Origin: Bacteriovorax sp037444575
GTDB taxonomy: Bacteria; Bdellovibrionota; Bacteriovoracia; Bacteriovoracales; Bacteriovoracaceae
Length of the DNA stretch: 64,000 bases
NCBI GenBank assembly: GCA_037444575.1
Contig: JBBIME010000003.1
Span: 1-64,000 of the forward strand
Direction of reading: 5' to 3'
The notes beneath the pieces are model-generated. The model saw only the letters and a list, made by a program, of their open reading frames with translations, was not told the DNA's origin and made no database searches. Shown here piece after piece: positions 25,297 to 32,925 of this stretch. The position numbers and the translations under genes are program-made. Positions within the stretch are counted from its first letter, which is position 1. Each line of letters opens with the position of its first letter.

Positions 25297-26027
25297 CAGA
25301 CTGGTCATTATCAAAAGTTCTTTCAAGTTTACACGATGAAATTGAAAGGAAATTAGATACAGCTAGAAAGACTTTTGGGCATTCAACGACATTAGGTGAC
25401 GCTTCAGAGTCTATATGGCTTGAATTGTTCCAAGAGTATCTTCCTCAGCGTTATCAAGCAGCTTGTGGGCATGTCGTTGATAGTCTCGGTGTTTTCAGTG
25501 ATCAAATCGATGTAATTATTTTTGACCGCCAATATTCACCTTTTATATTTAAGTTTCAAGGTAAGATGATTGTACCAGCTGAAAGCGTTTACGCTGTATT
25601 TGAAGCTAAGCAAGTTTTGAATTTAAAGCATATTAACTATGCGCAAACGAAGGTTGGAACTGTGCGTACCCTACATCGTACAAGCTTGCCAATTCCTCAT
25701 GCGGGTGGAGTATATCCTGCAAAAGGATTAATACCCATTATCGGTGGTATTTTAACACTTGATAGTGACTGGTCACCTAAATTTGGGGATTCTTTAGCGT
25801 CAGCATTGGATGCCGGAGTCGGTGATCAAAAGTTAGATATGGGGTGTGTTGCTTCTCATGGGTGTTTTTATTTTAATGAAGATAAAAAAATCTATGAAAC
25901 TTTTGAGGGAAATAAACCTGCTACAGCTTTCTTATTCAAATTAATTTCTCGACTGCAATTTAGCGGAACGGTTCCAATGATTGATATTCAAGCTTACGGA
26001 AATTGGTTGTTGAAACAATTGATTTAA
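25293..26027 (+). CDS. nucC: NucC effector endonuclease
   Basis: The 244-aa product has the PD-(D/E)xK core of NucC: D73 in QIDVIIFD and E104/K106 in VFEAK, the same positions as in the characterised enzyme. The surrounding RQYSPFIFKF, VPAESVYAVFEAKQ, RTSLPIPHAGG and GCVASHGCFYFN are NucC signatures. NucC is a homotrimer that pairs into a hexamer on binding cyclic tri-adenylate and cuts double-stranded DNA throughout the cell, killing it before phage release. It is the last gene of the operon; the 150 bp after it hold no gene. Confidence 0.95.
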   Translation: MTDWSLSKVLSSLHDEIERKLDTARKTFGHSTTLGDASESIWLELFQEYLPQRYQAACGHVVDSLGVFSDQIDVIIFDRQYSPFIFKFQGKMIVPAESVYAVFEAKQVLNLKHINYAQTKVGTVRTLHRTSLPIPHAGGVYPAKGLIPIIGGILTLDSDWSPKFGDSLASALDAGVGDQKLDMGCVASHGCFYFNEDKKIYETFEGNKPATAFLFKLISRLQFSGTVPMIDIQAYGNWLLKQLI

Positions 26028-26181
26028 TGTTCGAAGCTTGTGTTTTTTTAATTAATGATAAGTTTGATTAATTTATGGCATTTCTCAATTTCTTTTCAAG
26101 AAGACAACTTCTTAACGAGTATCATGAAGATTTTATTCAACATCGATTGATTTTCTTAGACTAGGATTCAGGCGAGCAGGA

Positions 26182-26475
26182 TCAGCCCCCGCCCATATCT
26201 CCGCCTCGTGCGCTCATAAGTGTAGGTTGAAACAATTTATTTGGAACAGAATTTCTTAGAAGAATAAGGGCCTTTGATTCACTCGTAACAGTTATAGATT
26301 CTTCAGTAACTTGAACACCTTTTATGGTCGTAAATCCATCACGAAGATCTTCGACTGAAAAAGTTTTTCCCTTGGCCGAGACAGCATCAACATCATCAAA
26401 TCTATATACTGAAACAGTATTAGCAAATGCCGATGTAGCAAGTGTAAGTGATGTGAGAACTAAAAACTTTTTCAT
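26182..26475 (-). CDS. small secreted protein ending GGDMGGG
   Basis: The 97-aa product has a signal peptide (MKKFLVLTSLTLATSAFA) and a mature part beginning NTVSVYRFDDV. It ends in a Gly-rich tip, SARGGDMGGG. Its start overlaps the end of the TIGR02147 gene by ATGA, so the two are co-translated. The function is unknown. The GDMGGG motif returns in the lipoprotein at 27899, and GVGGGD in the secreted protein at 11119, which is also paired with a TIGR02147 gene. Confidence 0.75.
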   Translation of the reverse strand: MKKFLVLTSLTLATSAFANTVSVYRFDDVDAVSAKGKTFSVEDLRDGFTTIKGVQVTEESITVTSESKALILLRNSVPNKLFQPTLMSARGGDMGGG

Positions 26476-27269
26476 TGAATCACCTCATTTGATTCTAGTT
26501 TTTCTTTTAGTAATGAATCCATCACTAACCCGGCCCATAATATATCTGTGCCAGCATTCTCTGGGGCATTAAAAACTTCTCTGATTTCTCTATTTGTCTT
26601 GATGTAAATGTCACGAAGTTTAGGCGTGACCTTTTTTGCATCAACAGAGTCATATTGAACTGAAAGCCAATTTTTATGTGTCCCGAAAGCGTCCAAATCG
26701 TAGCTTGAATTCACTAGATTATGAAGAAGTTTTTTAACTGTTTCTTGTCCTGCATTTACCTTAGTTCCAAGGGTAAATTTGCCATTGTTATTTCTAAGAA
26801 CGTTCTTTTCAACAAGTTTATCAAGGGTTAGAAGCCCTCTCTTGCCAAACTCAGAAATAACTAATTCTTTGGTTAATCCAGCATTGGTCGTGGCCATCAT
26901 CATTAATTCATAAGTTGTCGAGTCCTGAAAGAATGTCTCAGCCTCTTGAGGAACAAATTCAAGATCAGCGTTCCCTGGATAGGTTTTGGCAAAATCATTG
27001 TACATATCTGGATAATGAACCTTTATGAAATCTTGAACTTTAGTTTCACCACAAGCTTCACGAACAATTTTTAAAGCATGATTAAAAGAAGGTTTTTTTA
27101 TTTCTCTATTTTCAAAGCGAGAAAAAGTTGAAGTTGCGAGTTCTAGTTTTTTTGCGAGCTGAACCGATGAGAGATTTGGATGAGATTTTTTAATCGACTT
27201 TATACAGTCGCTTAAAAATTCCTTTAAATCTGAAAATTGATTTGAATCCATGTGATTCAACTTCTCCAA
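26472..27269 (-). CDS. TIGR02147/DUF4423-family regulatory protein
   Basis: The 265-aa product has an N-terminal HTH (LSSVQLAKKLELATSTFSRFENREIKKPSFNHA, about residues 34-66). This is followed by the long helical C-terminal region of this family (TTYELMMMATTNAGLTKELVISEFGKRGLLTLDKLVEKNVL, and a late tail that fits DUF4423). It faces the T4SS operon across a 265-bp gap that carries four palindromes, so it is the best local candidate to bind them, which is an inference. Alternative starts exist, but the ATG at 27269 gives a complete HTH. Confidence 0.75.
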   Translation of the reverse strand: MEKLNHMDSNQFSDLKEFLSDCIKSIKKSHPNLSSVQLAKKLELATSTFSRFENREIKKPSFNHALKIVREACGETKVQDFIKVHYPDMYNDFAKTYPGNADLEFVPQEAETFFQDSTTYELMMMATTNAGLTKELVISEFGKRGLLTLDKLVEKNVLRNNNGKFTLGTKVNAGQETVKKLLHNLVNSSYDLDAFGTHKNWLSVQYDSVDAKKVTPKLRDIYIKTNREIREVFNAPENAGTDILWAGLVMDSLLKEKLESNEVIQ

Positions 27270-27340
27270 TAGTATTTTGTGGGAGCATTGTTACCCCAGC
27301 GACGTTTTATTTGGCAAGCTTAAGGTAATGTTTACAGACC

Positions 27341-27454
27341 ATCCCATCCCGGGATGGGATACGGAAATTTTCAATCAAAAATATTCACTACTTGCGCATC
27401 CCGGCCTGGGATGCATCCCACCGTGGTGGGAAGATTTCATCCCAGAGTGGGATG
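27341..27454. repeat. cluster of four GC-rich palindromes
   Basis: Four inverted repeats occur in 114 bp: ATCCCATCCC/GGGATGGGAT (27341-27360, perfect), GCATCCC-N5-GGGATGC (27396-27414), TCCCACC-GT-GGTGGGA (27416-27431) and CATCCCA-GAG-TGGGATG (27438-27454). The shared half-site is (CA)TCCCA. They lie between the TIGR02147 gene and the conjugation operon. They could be operators, plasmid iterons or tandem RNA hairpins. The rest of 27270-27533 holds no gene. Confidence 0.85.
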
Positions 27455-27533
27455 GCGTGGCCTTTATCAAACACTTTCCCTTAAAACCTCGTTCGCCAAA
27501 TTACTGGTGATTGATTTGAAACTTGGGGGAAAA

Positions 27534-27671
27534 ATGAAAAATCAAATTGAAATTTTAAAAGAACTTTTCAGAGAGGTCGTGGGAACGATCTCAGTGGAAG
27601 AGTTCTCATCGAATCGAAAACTAGCGGAGCTAACAACAAACTTGCTTAATGAATTAAGTGTAAAGGCATAA
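27534..27671 (+). CDS. small hypothetical protein, 45 aa
   Basis: The ATG at 27534 follows GGGGG (27524-27530 region) at good spacing; the longer frame starting upstream would run through the palindrome cluster and is unlikely. The product (MKNQIEILKELFREVVGTIS...) is helical and acidic with no known domain. It is the first coding unit of the T4SS side and 11 nt before the next small gene. Confidence 0.5.
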   Translation: MKNQIEILKELFREVVGTISVEEFSSNRKLAELTTNLLNELSVKA

Positions 27672-27682
27672 GGTGGGAACAA

Positions 27683-27895
27683 ATGGGATTAAGACTAAAA
27701 AATATGATGGAAGAGTTTTTTGAAACAATTAGTGACCATGAATTAATTGAGAATGGAGAATTAAATTTAAAAGTTTCATTTTTGAAAAAATATCTTGGAG
27801 GTCTTGGAGATCTAGATACTCAAAATTCACAAAGAGAATCAATTCAAAAATATTTTCATATCCAATTACGGAATAATTTAGGCGAAGTGAGGTAG
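27683..27895 (+). CDS. small hypothetical protein, 70 aa
   Basis: GGTGGGAAC precedes the ATG. The product is soluble and helical, with a MEEFFETISDHELIENGE segment and no signal peptide. It ends 3 nt before the lipoprotein gene, so it belongs to the same transcript. It resembles in size and place small regulators at the head of conjugation operons, but no family is recognised. Confidence 0.6.
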   Translation: MGLRLKNMMEEFFETISDHELIENGELNLKVSFLKKYLGGLGDLDTQNSQRESIQKYFHIQLRNNLGEVR

Positions 27896-27898
27896 TAA

Positions 27899-29809
27899 GT
27901 GAAGAAGTTATTATGTGTTTTTTGTTGTGGGCTAATTCTATCTTCATGCTCCTTCAAAGGCGCGGGAGATATGGGAGGAGGAGTTGCCTCTGCAAAGATG
28001 TCTGAATTAAAGATTGATCCAAACGGTGATAGTGATGGAGACGGAGTTAAAGATGGCGATGAAATCGCTTTAGGTCGAAATCCTTTTGTGGCAGAACTTC
28101 CTGAGTTAAAGGTTAGATTTTTACAAAACTACAAGATTGAAGTTTTTTATCATCCGCTTGATGGCGATCCGATAAAAAATCAAAAGACTTTCGTGATTAA
28201 TACTGATGTCAAAGACACCAATTCCGATTTTAAGTTTCGGGTGGGGAATGTCTTTGCTCGCAATCATGCACTAAAGACAGCGGCAAGTTTTGGGAGGTTC
28301 TCATCTCATACATCGGGAACATTTACTGAACATGATCTGTCCTGGGTGAGTTATCCAGAGATTGATCCAAAATTCTTTCATGCGGAGGCGATAAAGAATA
28401 GAGATGTTTTTAGTGACAAGAATGTTATTGATGATATCAAGATCACGCTTTCAAATCAGGCAAGATTAAATGAATCTGCATTTTTCAAAGAGGTGAAGAA
28501 TCTAAAACTTAATTTCTATTTTTTAAATCATGAGACTGAAAACTATGACGTTTTATCCTCGACTACAATTGTTCGACACTTTCAAAATGGAGTCTATGAA
28601 TCATTTGATGTGGTGATTGATCATGCGCCCGTAGGGCTTTTGAAAGAGAGTTTCTTTAAGCGTGGCGAGTTTATTATTTCAGAAGTTGATGATTATGATA
28701 TTCCTGCATTGTCTTCCAATTACAAAACACTTCTAGCATCAGTAAAGGCCAAGACCATTCCTGTTTTGTATGAAACTCCACTGGAAGAAAAAATCTATTA
28801 TGTGGCCGCAAATAACGGCGTTTCTTTTCAAAATATTTTAAAGGTAGTCTTTGATAAAAATTATGAAGTAAAAGAAGATGCACTTTCAAAAATCGGGCAA
28901 TTTGAAAACAACCTATCTGACTTTACCCATTTAAAAGAAGTGAAGGATAAAGACAAACTCGGTAAGTGGTTTGTGATGAATAATGAGTTTAAAGAAAACT
29001 TCTTAGACCATCGCTATACTTCTACTGACAGGATCATTTTAAGTTATATCACAGGAACTGATCTGGCGGAGCAGACTCAAGAAAGTATTTATTCATATGT
29101 CTCTAAAATTGACGGGAATAAATCGGAATCAATATTACCACTGGGTAATATAACTCCAAATTCTAAAGTCGAATTTACTTTGCACCCACTTAATCACTTT
29201 GGGCGAACAATTACTAAACAGCATGAAGTATTTAATCGCCCTGGAGGCAGTTGTGGTAATAACTGTGTCTCATTGCCGGTCAGTTGTACTTGGGATGTAA
29301 ACGTATTTAAAGATTATAACGAAGGCTTTGCTTTTTCGCCTGATCTATTAGGTGAAGGTGAAAAAATCGACCTTGTTATCAACGGAGATGTTTACAAACT
29401 CAGTGATCTTTTAAAAGAGAAAAAGGTTCTACTCACAAAAACCGACGTCGGTGTTCACGTCTCTATCAATGACATATCTGTAATAAAAGAGATCAAAGAT
29501 TTTGAAGAAAACACACTGTCATTAAAAGTGCGTTCGTTTGCAGGGAGTGACTTCTATGGAGTGAAGCTGGTTGATGTTGGTGGATATTGGCAAGGATTTG
29601 GAGGATGCCCGTTTAATACACCGGGGGTTGCAGAAAAGTATCAAACACAACTGTCATCAGAAACGAGAGAGCTTGGCGAAATTTTAGGCTGGATTAATCA
29701 GGCCCATGCACACGGATGGCCATATCCAATAACTAATGTCGCTTCGGGACCATATTTTCAAGAAATTTCAATTGGCGTAAGTAGCTCGATTGAAAATTAT
29801 TACAACTAG
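27899..29809 (+). CDS. large lipoprotein with TSP3-like calcium-binding repeat
   Basis: GTG at 27899 opens a 636-aa product with a lipoprotein signal (MKKLLCVFCCGLILSSC; lipobox LSSC). A Gly-rich start of the mature protein (GAGDMGGG) is followed by a thrombospondin-3-like Ca motif (DPNGDSDGDGVKDGDE, about 38-55). The body is beta-rich (about 60-500), and a Cys pair lies in GGSCGNNCVSLPVSCTW (about 450-465). It leads the T4SS operon, 9 nt before the pilin-like gene. A surface or periplasmic role in pilus assembly, mating contact or entry exclusion is likely by position; no family match was found. Confidence 0.75.
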   Translation: MKKLLCVFCCGLILSSCSFKGAGDMGGGVASAKMSELKIDPNGDSDGDGVKDGDEIALGRNPFVAELPELKVRFLQNYKIEVFYHPLDGDPIKNQKTFVINTDVKDTNSDFKFRVGNVFARNHALKTAASFGRFSSHTSGTFTEHDLSWVSYPEIDPKFFHAEAIKNRDVFSDKNVIDDIKITLSNQARLNESAFFKEVKNLKLNFYFLNHETENYDVLSSTTIVRHFQNGVYESFDVVIDHAPVGLLKESFFKRGEFIISEVDDYDIPALSSNYKTLLASVKAKTIPVLYETPLEEKIYYVAANNGVSFQNILKVVFDKNYEVKEDALSKIGQFENNLSDFTHLKEVKDKDKLGKWFVMNNEFKENFLDHRYTSTDRIILSYITGTDLAEQTQESIYSYVSKIDGNKSESILPLGNITPNSKVEFTLHPLNHFGRTITKQHEVFNRPGGSCGNNCVSLPVSCTWDVNVFKDYNEGFAFSPDLLGEGEKIDLVINGDVYKLSDLLKEKKVLLTKTDVGVHVSINDISVIKEIKDFEENTLSLKVRSFAGSDFYGVKLVDVGGYWQGFGGCPFNTPGVAEKYQTQLSSETRELGEILGWINQAHAHGWPYPITNVASGPYFQEISIGVSSSIENYYN

Positions 29810-29817
29810 GAGAGCTT

Positions 29818-30090
29818 ATGAGTTTAATTATATTTTTTATATTTTCAAGTTTTCAGAATTTTGCACAGGCAGGCTCACTCAAAGGAACTGCAGATGCTTT
29901 AGGGAGTGAGGTAAGTCGTTTGGGACTTGCCGTGGGATTAATTTCCTTAGTCGTTGCTGGAACATATTTACATATGGGCAAGCAAGACGGAGGGCAAAAG
30001 GTCACTCAGGCCATTTTAGGAATATTAGTTATTTTGGCTGCACCAGTGATTATTTCAACATTACGATCTGCTGCCGGAGTAGGTGCTTAA
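29818..30090 (+). CDS. virB2: VirB2/TrbC-like T4SS pilin
   Basis: The 90-aa product has a signal peptide to about AQA-GSLKG. Two hydrophobic helices follow (LGLAVGLISLVVAGTYLHM and AILGILVILAAPVIISTL) joined by a short basic GKQDGGQK loop, the plan of VirB2/TrbC pilins. GGAG lies just before the ATG. It overlaps the VirB3-like gene start. It would polymerise into the conjugative pilus. Confidence 0.8.
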   Translation: MSLIIFFIFSSFQNFAQAGSLKGTADALGSEVSRLGLAVGLISLVVAGTYLHMGKQDGGQKVTQAILGILVILAAPVIISTLRSAAGVGA

Positions 30091-30377
30091 TGAAATTTTA
30101 TTATCCACGATTTTTAAAAACGAATCCGTCTTTTATCGGACTCTCAATTATTGATCTTTTTGTTTTAGTAGGAGCACTAATTTTGTCTGTGCTTTTTAAC
30201 TTGGGTTCAGTGGGAAGCTTACTTATGATTGTTGGTGCTATCGGGGTCTTCAAATTTGTGATTTTGAAATTTCCTCCACATTATTTGGGTTTATTTTTTA
30301 CAAAAACGGAAACTTTAAAATGGAAAGAAAAGATAAAAGTCATGATGAAAGGGACCCTAAATGGAGTGTTGATATGA
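30090..30377 (+). CDS. virB3: VirB3-like T4SS inner-membrane protein
   Basis: The 95-aa product starts with the short cytoplasmic FYYPRFLKTNPSFIGLSI, and has two adjacent TM segments (about 22-60) and a basic C-terminal end. Size and position directly before VirB4 are diagnostic for VirB3/TraL. The ATG of virB4 overlaps its stop (ATGA). Confidence 0.8.
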   Translation: MKFYYPRFLKTNPSFIGLSIIDLFVLVGALILSVLFNLGSVGSLLMIVGAIGVFKFVILKFPPHYLGLFFTKTETLKWKEKIKVMMKGTLNGVLI

Positions 30378-32251
30378 TCTTTCCAATTTTAGAAATTGAT
30401 GAAGGTAAGATAACGTCAATTAGAGGGGACGTTTCAAGAATGTTTAACATTGAAACTCCAGATTTTTCTCAAAGGAGTGATGCCGAAAAGGCGTCACTTC
30501 TTACAACTTTTCAATCAGAGCTTAGAAATTTATCTGAAGATGAGTTTTATAAAATTTATTACCTTAATGATAGACTCTATTTAAACACTTCTGACAAAAG
30601 CTTAGAGATGCTTGGTGGTAAGCTTCAATTAATCAAATCGCCACTTGATCTTCTTCTGGGAGAATTGAACGTTTTTCAAGACATTGAAATTTTCGATGAT
30701 TATTTAATTGTTAATCATAAGTATCTTCGGCTTTTAAGTATAAAAGAGATGCCAAGGACAATTGATCCACAATTTTTTGAAAGCTTCGGTGATTTTGTTG
30801 TTCATTTTAAAAAGATCAATCCAGTAGAGGCCAAAAAGAAACTAGATCGAAAGCGCAAACTTCATTTTTCATTAACGCTAGAAGCACTTCGGAATATCGA
30901 ATCAGAAAAGGCCTTTAATGAGTCGGAAGAGTTGTTAGAACTAGTGATGACGGGAGAGGAGATTGTTTTTAACTTTGAAGGCTGGTTTATCGTAAGTGGT
31001 GAATCTAAATTTGAATTAGATGAAAAGACAAAGGAGGTAAAACAGCGTGCCAATCTTCATGACTTTGATCTTTTAACGGAAGTTCGTTCCTTGGGATTGT
31101 TTTATTCAAGTATTATTCCTGGGGTAATGCCTCTTTTTAAAAGAACTCAGTTTGTTACAAGCAGCTTCCTATCTGGACTAATGCCATTTCCAAGTGAATC
31201 TCTAATGAGTAGTGGAATTGTTCTGCACTCACCAAAACGAAGAGAGGTTTATTTTAATCTGTTTGATGAAGCGGCCATTAACTTTAATCTGCTTATTACA
31301 GGAACATCGGGACAGGGAAAGTCCATGATGGCCAATAAGATAATTAAAGACGAAGTGGAGCGAGGAAGAAAGGTTGTCATCCTTGATCTTGGGAATTCAT
31401 TCAAAAAGACAGTAACTTACTTGGATGGACGCAATTTCTCGCACTCGTTTAATCCGCTTCAGTTTAGAGATCACTTTTATTTGAAGAATTTTATCTTAAG
31501 TGTAGTTGATGATGGATTCTTTTCAAAGTCCGATGAAGGAAAACTTTTTGAGGTCATAAGAGAGCTAAACGATAACGACTTCGTTTCGTTTGATTATTTC
31601 TTAGAGAAGTTGGAGTCAGAGTTTTCAGGGATTAAGTATTATTTTTCTGAGATAAAGGAATATTTCATTGAAGAAGATGCTGATATTAACCAGCTCACAT
31701 ATTGTGATTTGTCTCTTTATCCAGAAAATATTAAAGCTCCTTTAATTGTTTATCTGATTGAGTATTTTAAAAATATTGAAGGTCAAAAGATATTTGTTTT
31801 TGATGAGTGCTGGCAATTACTTATAAAAAATGCTGATTATGTGGCCGAAAGCTTTAGGACATTTAGAAAGCATCAAGCCTCAGCAGTGGCCATATCTCAA
31901 AATCTTGAAGATTTCCTATTATCACCACTCGGAAGAGTGATCTATCAAAACTCTCATTTTAAATTTTTATTTAATCAAGAAGTCTTGGGTGATTATTTAA
32001 GTGAGGAAGTGAAGACACTTTTAGAGCAAGTTAATTCCAAAAAAGGTGAATACTCCGAGTTTTTGGTTTTATCTGATTTAATCAAAAAAATTGTTAGATT
32101 TTATCCAACAAAGAAAGAGCTTTATCTTTTTAATACTGAAAAAAATGAGTCTGTAAAATTTGAAAGGTTTGAAAAAGAAAGATTTGGACTGATGGAATTT
32201 AAAGAGATTTTTGATCAGTATCTTTATCTTTTGACAGGAGAGAAAGCATGA
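30374..32251 (+). CDS. virB4: VirB4/TraC ATPase of the T4SS
   Basis: The start at MIFPILEID (30374) overlaps the virB3 stop; the frame opening at 30320 is not needed. The 625-aa product has the N-terminal CagE/TrbE-like region and Walker A GTSGQGKSMM (about 310). It has a conserved block RKVVILDLGNSFKKTVTYL, and a Walker B IFVFDECWQLL (about 472-482) with the RKHQASAVAISQNLEDF sensor segment. It powers pilus assembly and substrate transfer. As no VirB11 was seen, this is the only assembly ATPase besides VirD4. Confidence 0.93.
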   Translation: MIFPILEIDEGKITSIRGDVSRMFNIETPDFSQRSDAEKASLLTTFQSELRNLSEDEFYKIYYLNDRLYLNTSDKSLEMLGGKLQLIKSPLDLLLGELNVFQDIEIFDDYLIVNHKYLRLLSIKEMPRTIDPQFFESFGDFVVHFKKINPVEAKKKLDRKRKLHFSLTLEALRNIESEKAFNESEELLELVMTGEEIVFNFEGWFIVSGESKFELDEKTKEVKQRANLHDFDLLTEVRSLGLFYSSIIPGVMPLFKRTQFVTSSFLSGLMPFPSESLMSSGIVLHSPKRREVYFNLFDEAAINFNLLITGTSGQGKSMMANKIIKDEVERGRKVVILDLGNSFKKTVTYLDGRNFSHSFNPLQFRDHFYLKNFILSVVDDGFFSKSDEGKLFEVIRELNDNDFVSFDYFLEKLESEFSGIKYYFSEIKEYFIEEDADINQLTYCDLSLYPENIKAPLIVYLIEYFKNIEGQKIFVFDECWQLLIKNADYVAESFRTFRKHQASAVAISQNLEDFLLSPLGRVIYQNSHFKFLFNQEVLGDYLSEEVKTLLEQVNSKKGEYSEFLVLSDLIKKIVRFYPTKKELYLFNTEKNESVKFERFEKERFGLMEFKEIFDQYLYLLTGEKA

Positions 32252-32925
32252 AAAATCCCGTGAATTTAATTTTGATATTGTGTTTATTATTTCCGCTTTC
32301 AAGTTTTGCCATCATTGGTGAAGAAACCGCTTTGATGGTGCAACTAGTGACCACGACCGCTAGTCAGCTTAATGAACTTGAAAAACTTGTAACCAATGCT
32401 GAAAAATACACTCAAAAAATGCAGCAATACAATGAATTAGTTCAAGATCAGTATTTTAGAGCAGAGAGAGTTTTGTATTTGGCAGAAGAGCTATCAGCTA
32501 AAAAAGAGGTCACTAATCTTGGAGATCTAAATGTCGCTATCCGTGATCTTAAATACAATATGGTTGATCTGAAAGAGCTAATGAAGAACTATGCAGAGAT
32601 TAAAAGTGATGAGAAGAAAACTGTCGTCTATGTGGAACAAAATAAAAAGCTTAACGAAATGGAAAAGAAAAGAGCTGATATTCAAGTTGCTCATTCGATT
32701 GAAGCAAAAAACGCAGGTCGTGCCAACCAATTAACTGCACAGAACACAGCTTTGATTTATGAAAATCAATTAAAGCAATCTGAAATTCAGCTTGAATTAT
32801 TGAAGACACAGAAGACGGCGAATCGACTTAAGGCCGAAGAACTTGAAGATAAGCGACTGGATGAGATGGAAAGGCTTCGTTTCTATGGAAGAACGGCAAA
32901 GGGAAATTCGAGGGTTAGCTTATGA
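32248..32925 (+). CDS. virB5: VirB5/TrbJ-like T4SS periplasmic protein
   Basis: The 225-aa product has a signal peptide (LILILCLLFPLSSFA) and a long helical body with coiled-coil stretches (TASQLNELEKLVTNAEKYTQKM; later EMEKKRADIQVAHSIEAKN). It has the shape of VirB5/TrbJ minor pilus or tip components. It overlaps virB4 by ATGA and virB6 by ATGA. Sequence similarity is weak, so the assignment rests on position and architecture. Confidence 0.7.
   Translation: MKNPVNLILILCLLFPLSSFAIIGEETALMVQLVTTTASQLNELEKLVTNAEKYTQKMQQYNELVQDQYFRAERVLYLAEELSAKKEVTNLGDLNVAIRDLKYNMVDLKELMKNYAEIKSDEKKTVVYVEQNKKLNEMEKKRADIQVAHSIEAKNAGRANQLTAQNTALIYENQLKQSEIQLELLKTQKTANRLKAEELEDKRLDEMERLRFYGRTAKGNSRVSL

Noticed and set aside
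26028..26181. Gap after nucC checked for a fifth CBASS gene or tRNA
   Set aside because: No frame of meaningful length, no tRNA-like TYC arm or cloverleaf, and no terminator with a convincing stem.
27341..27454. Palindrome cluster considered as a CRISPR array
   Set aside because: The repeat units differ in sequence and centre length, spacers are irregular and short, and no cas genes are present.
27354..27533. Extended N terminus of the 45-aa gene through the palindromes
   Set aside because: The extension encodes no motif and a strong GGGGG ribosome site sits before the internal ATG at 27534.
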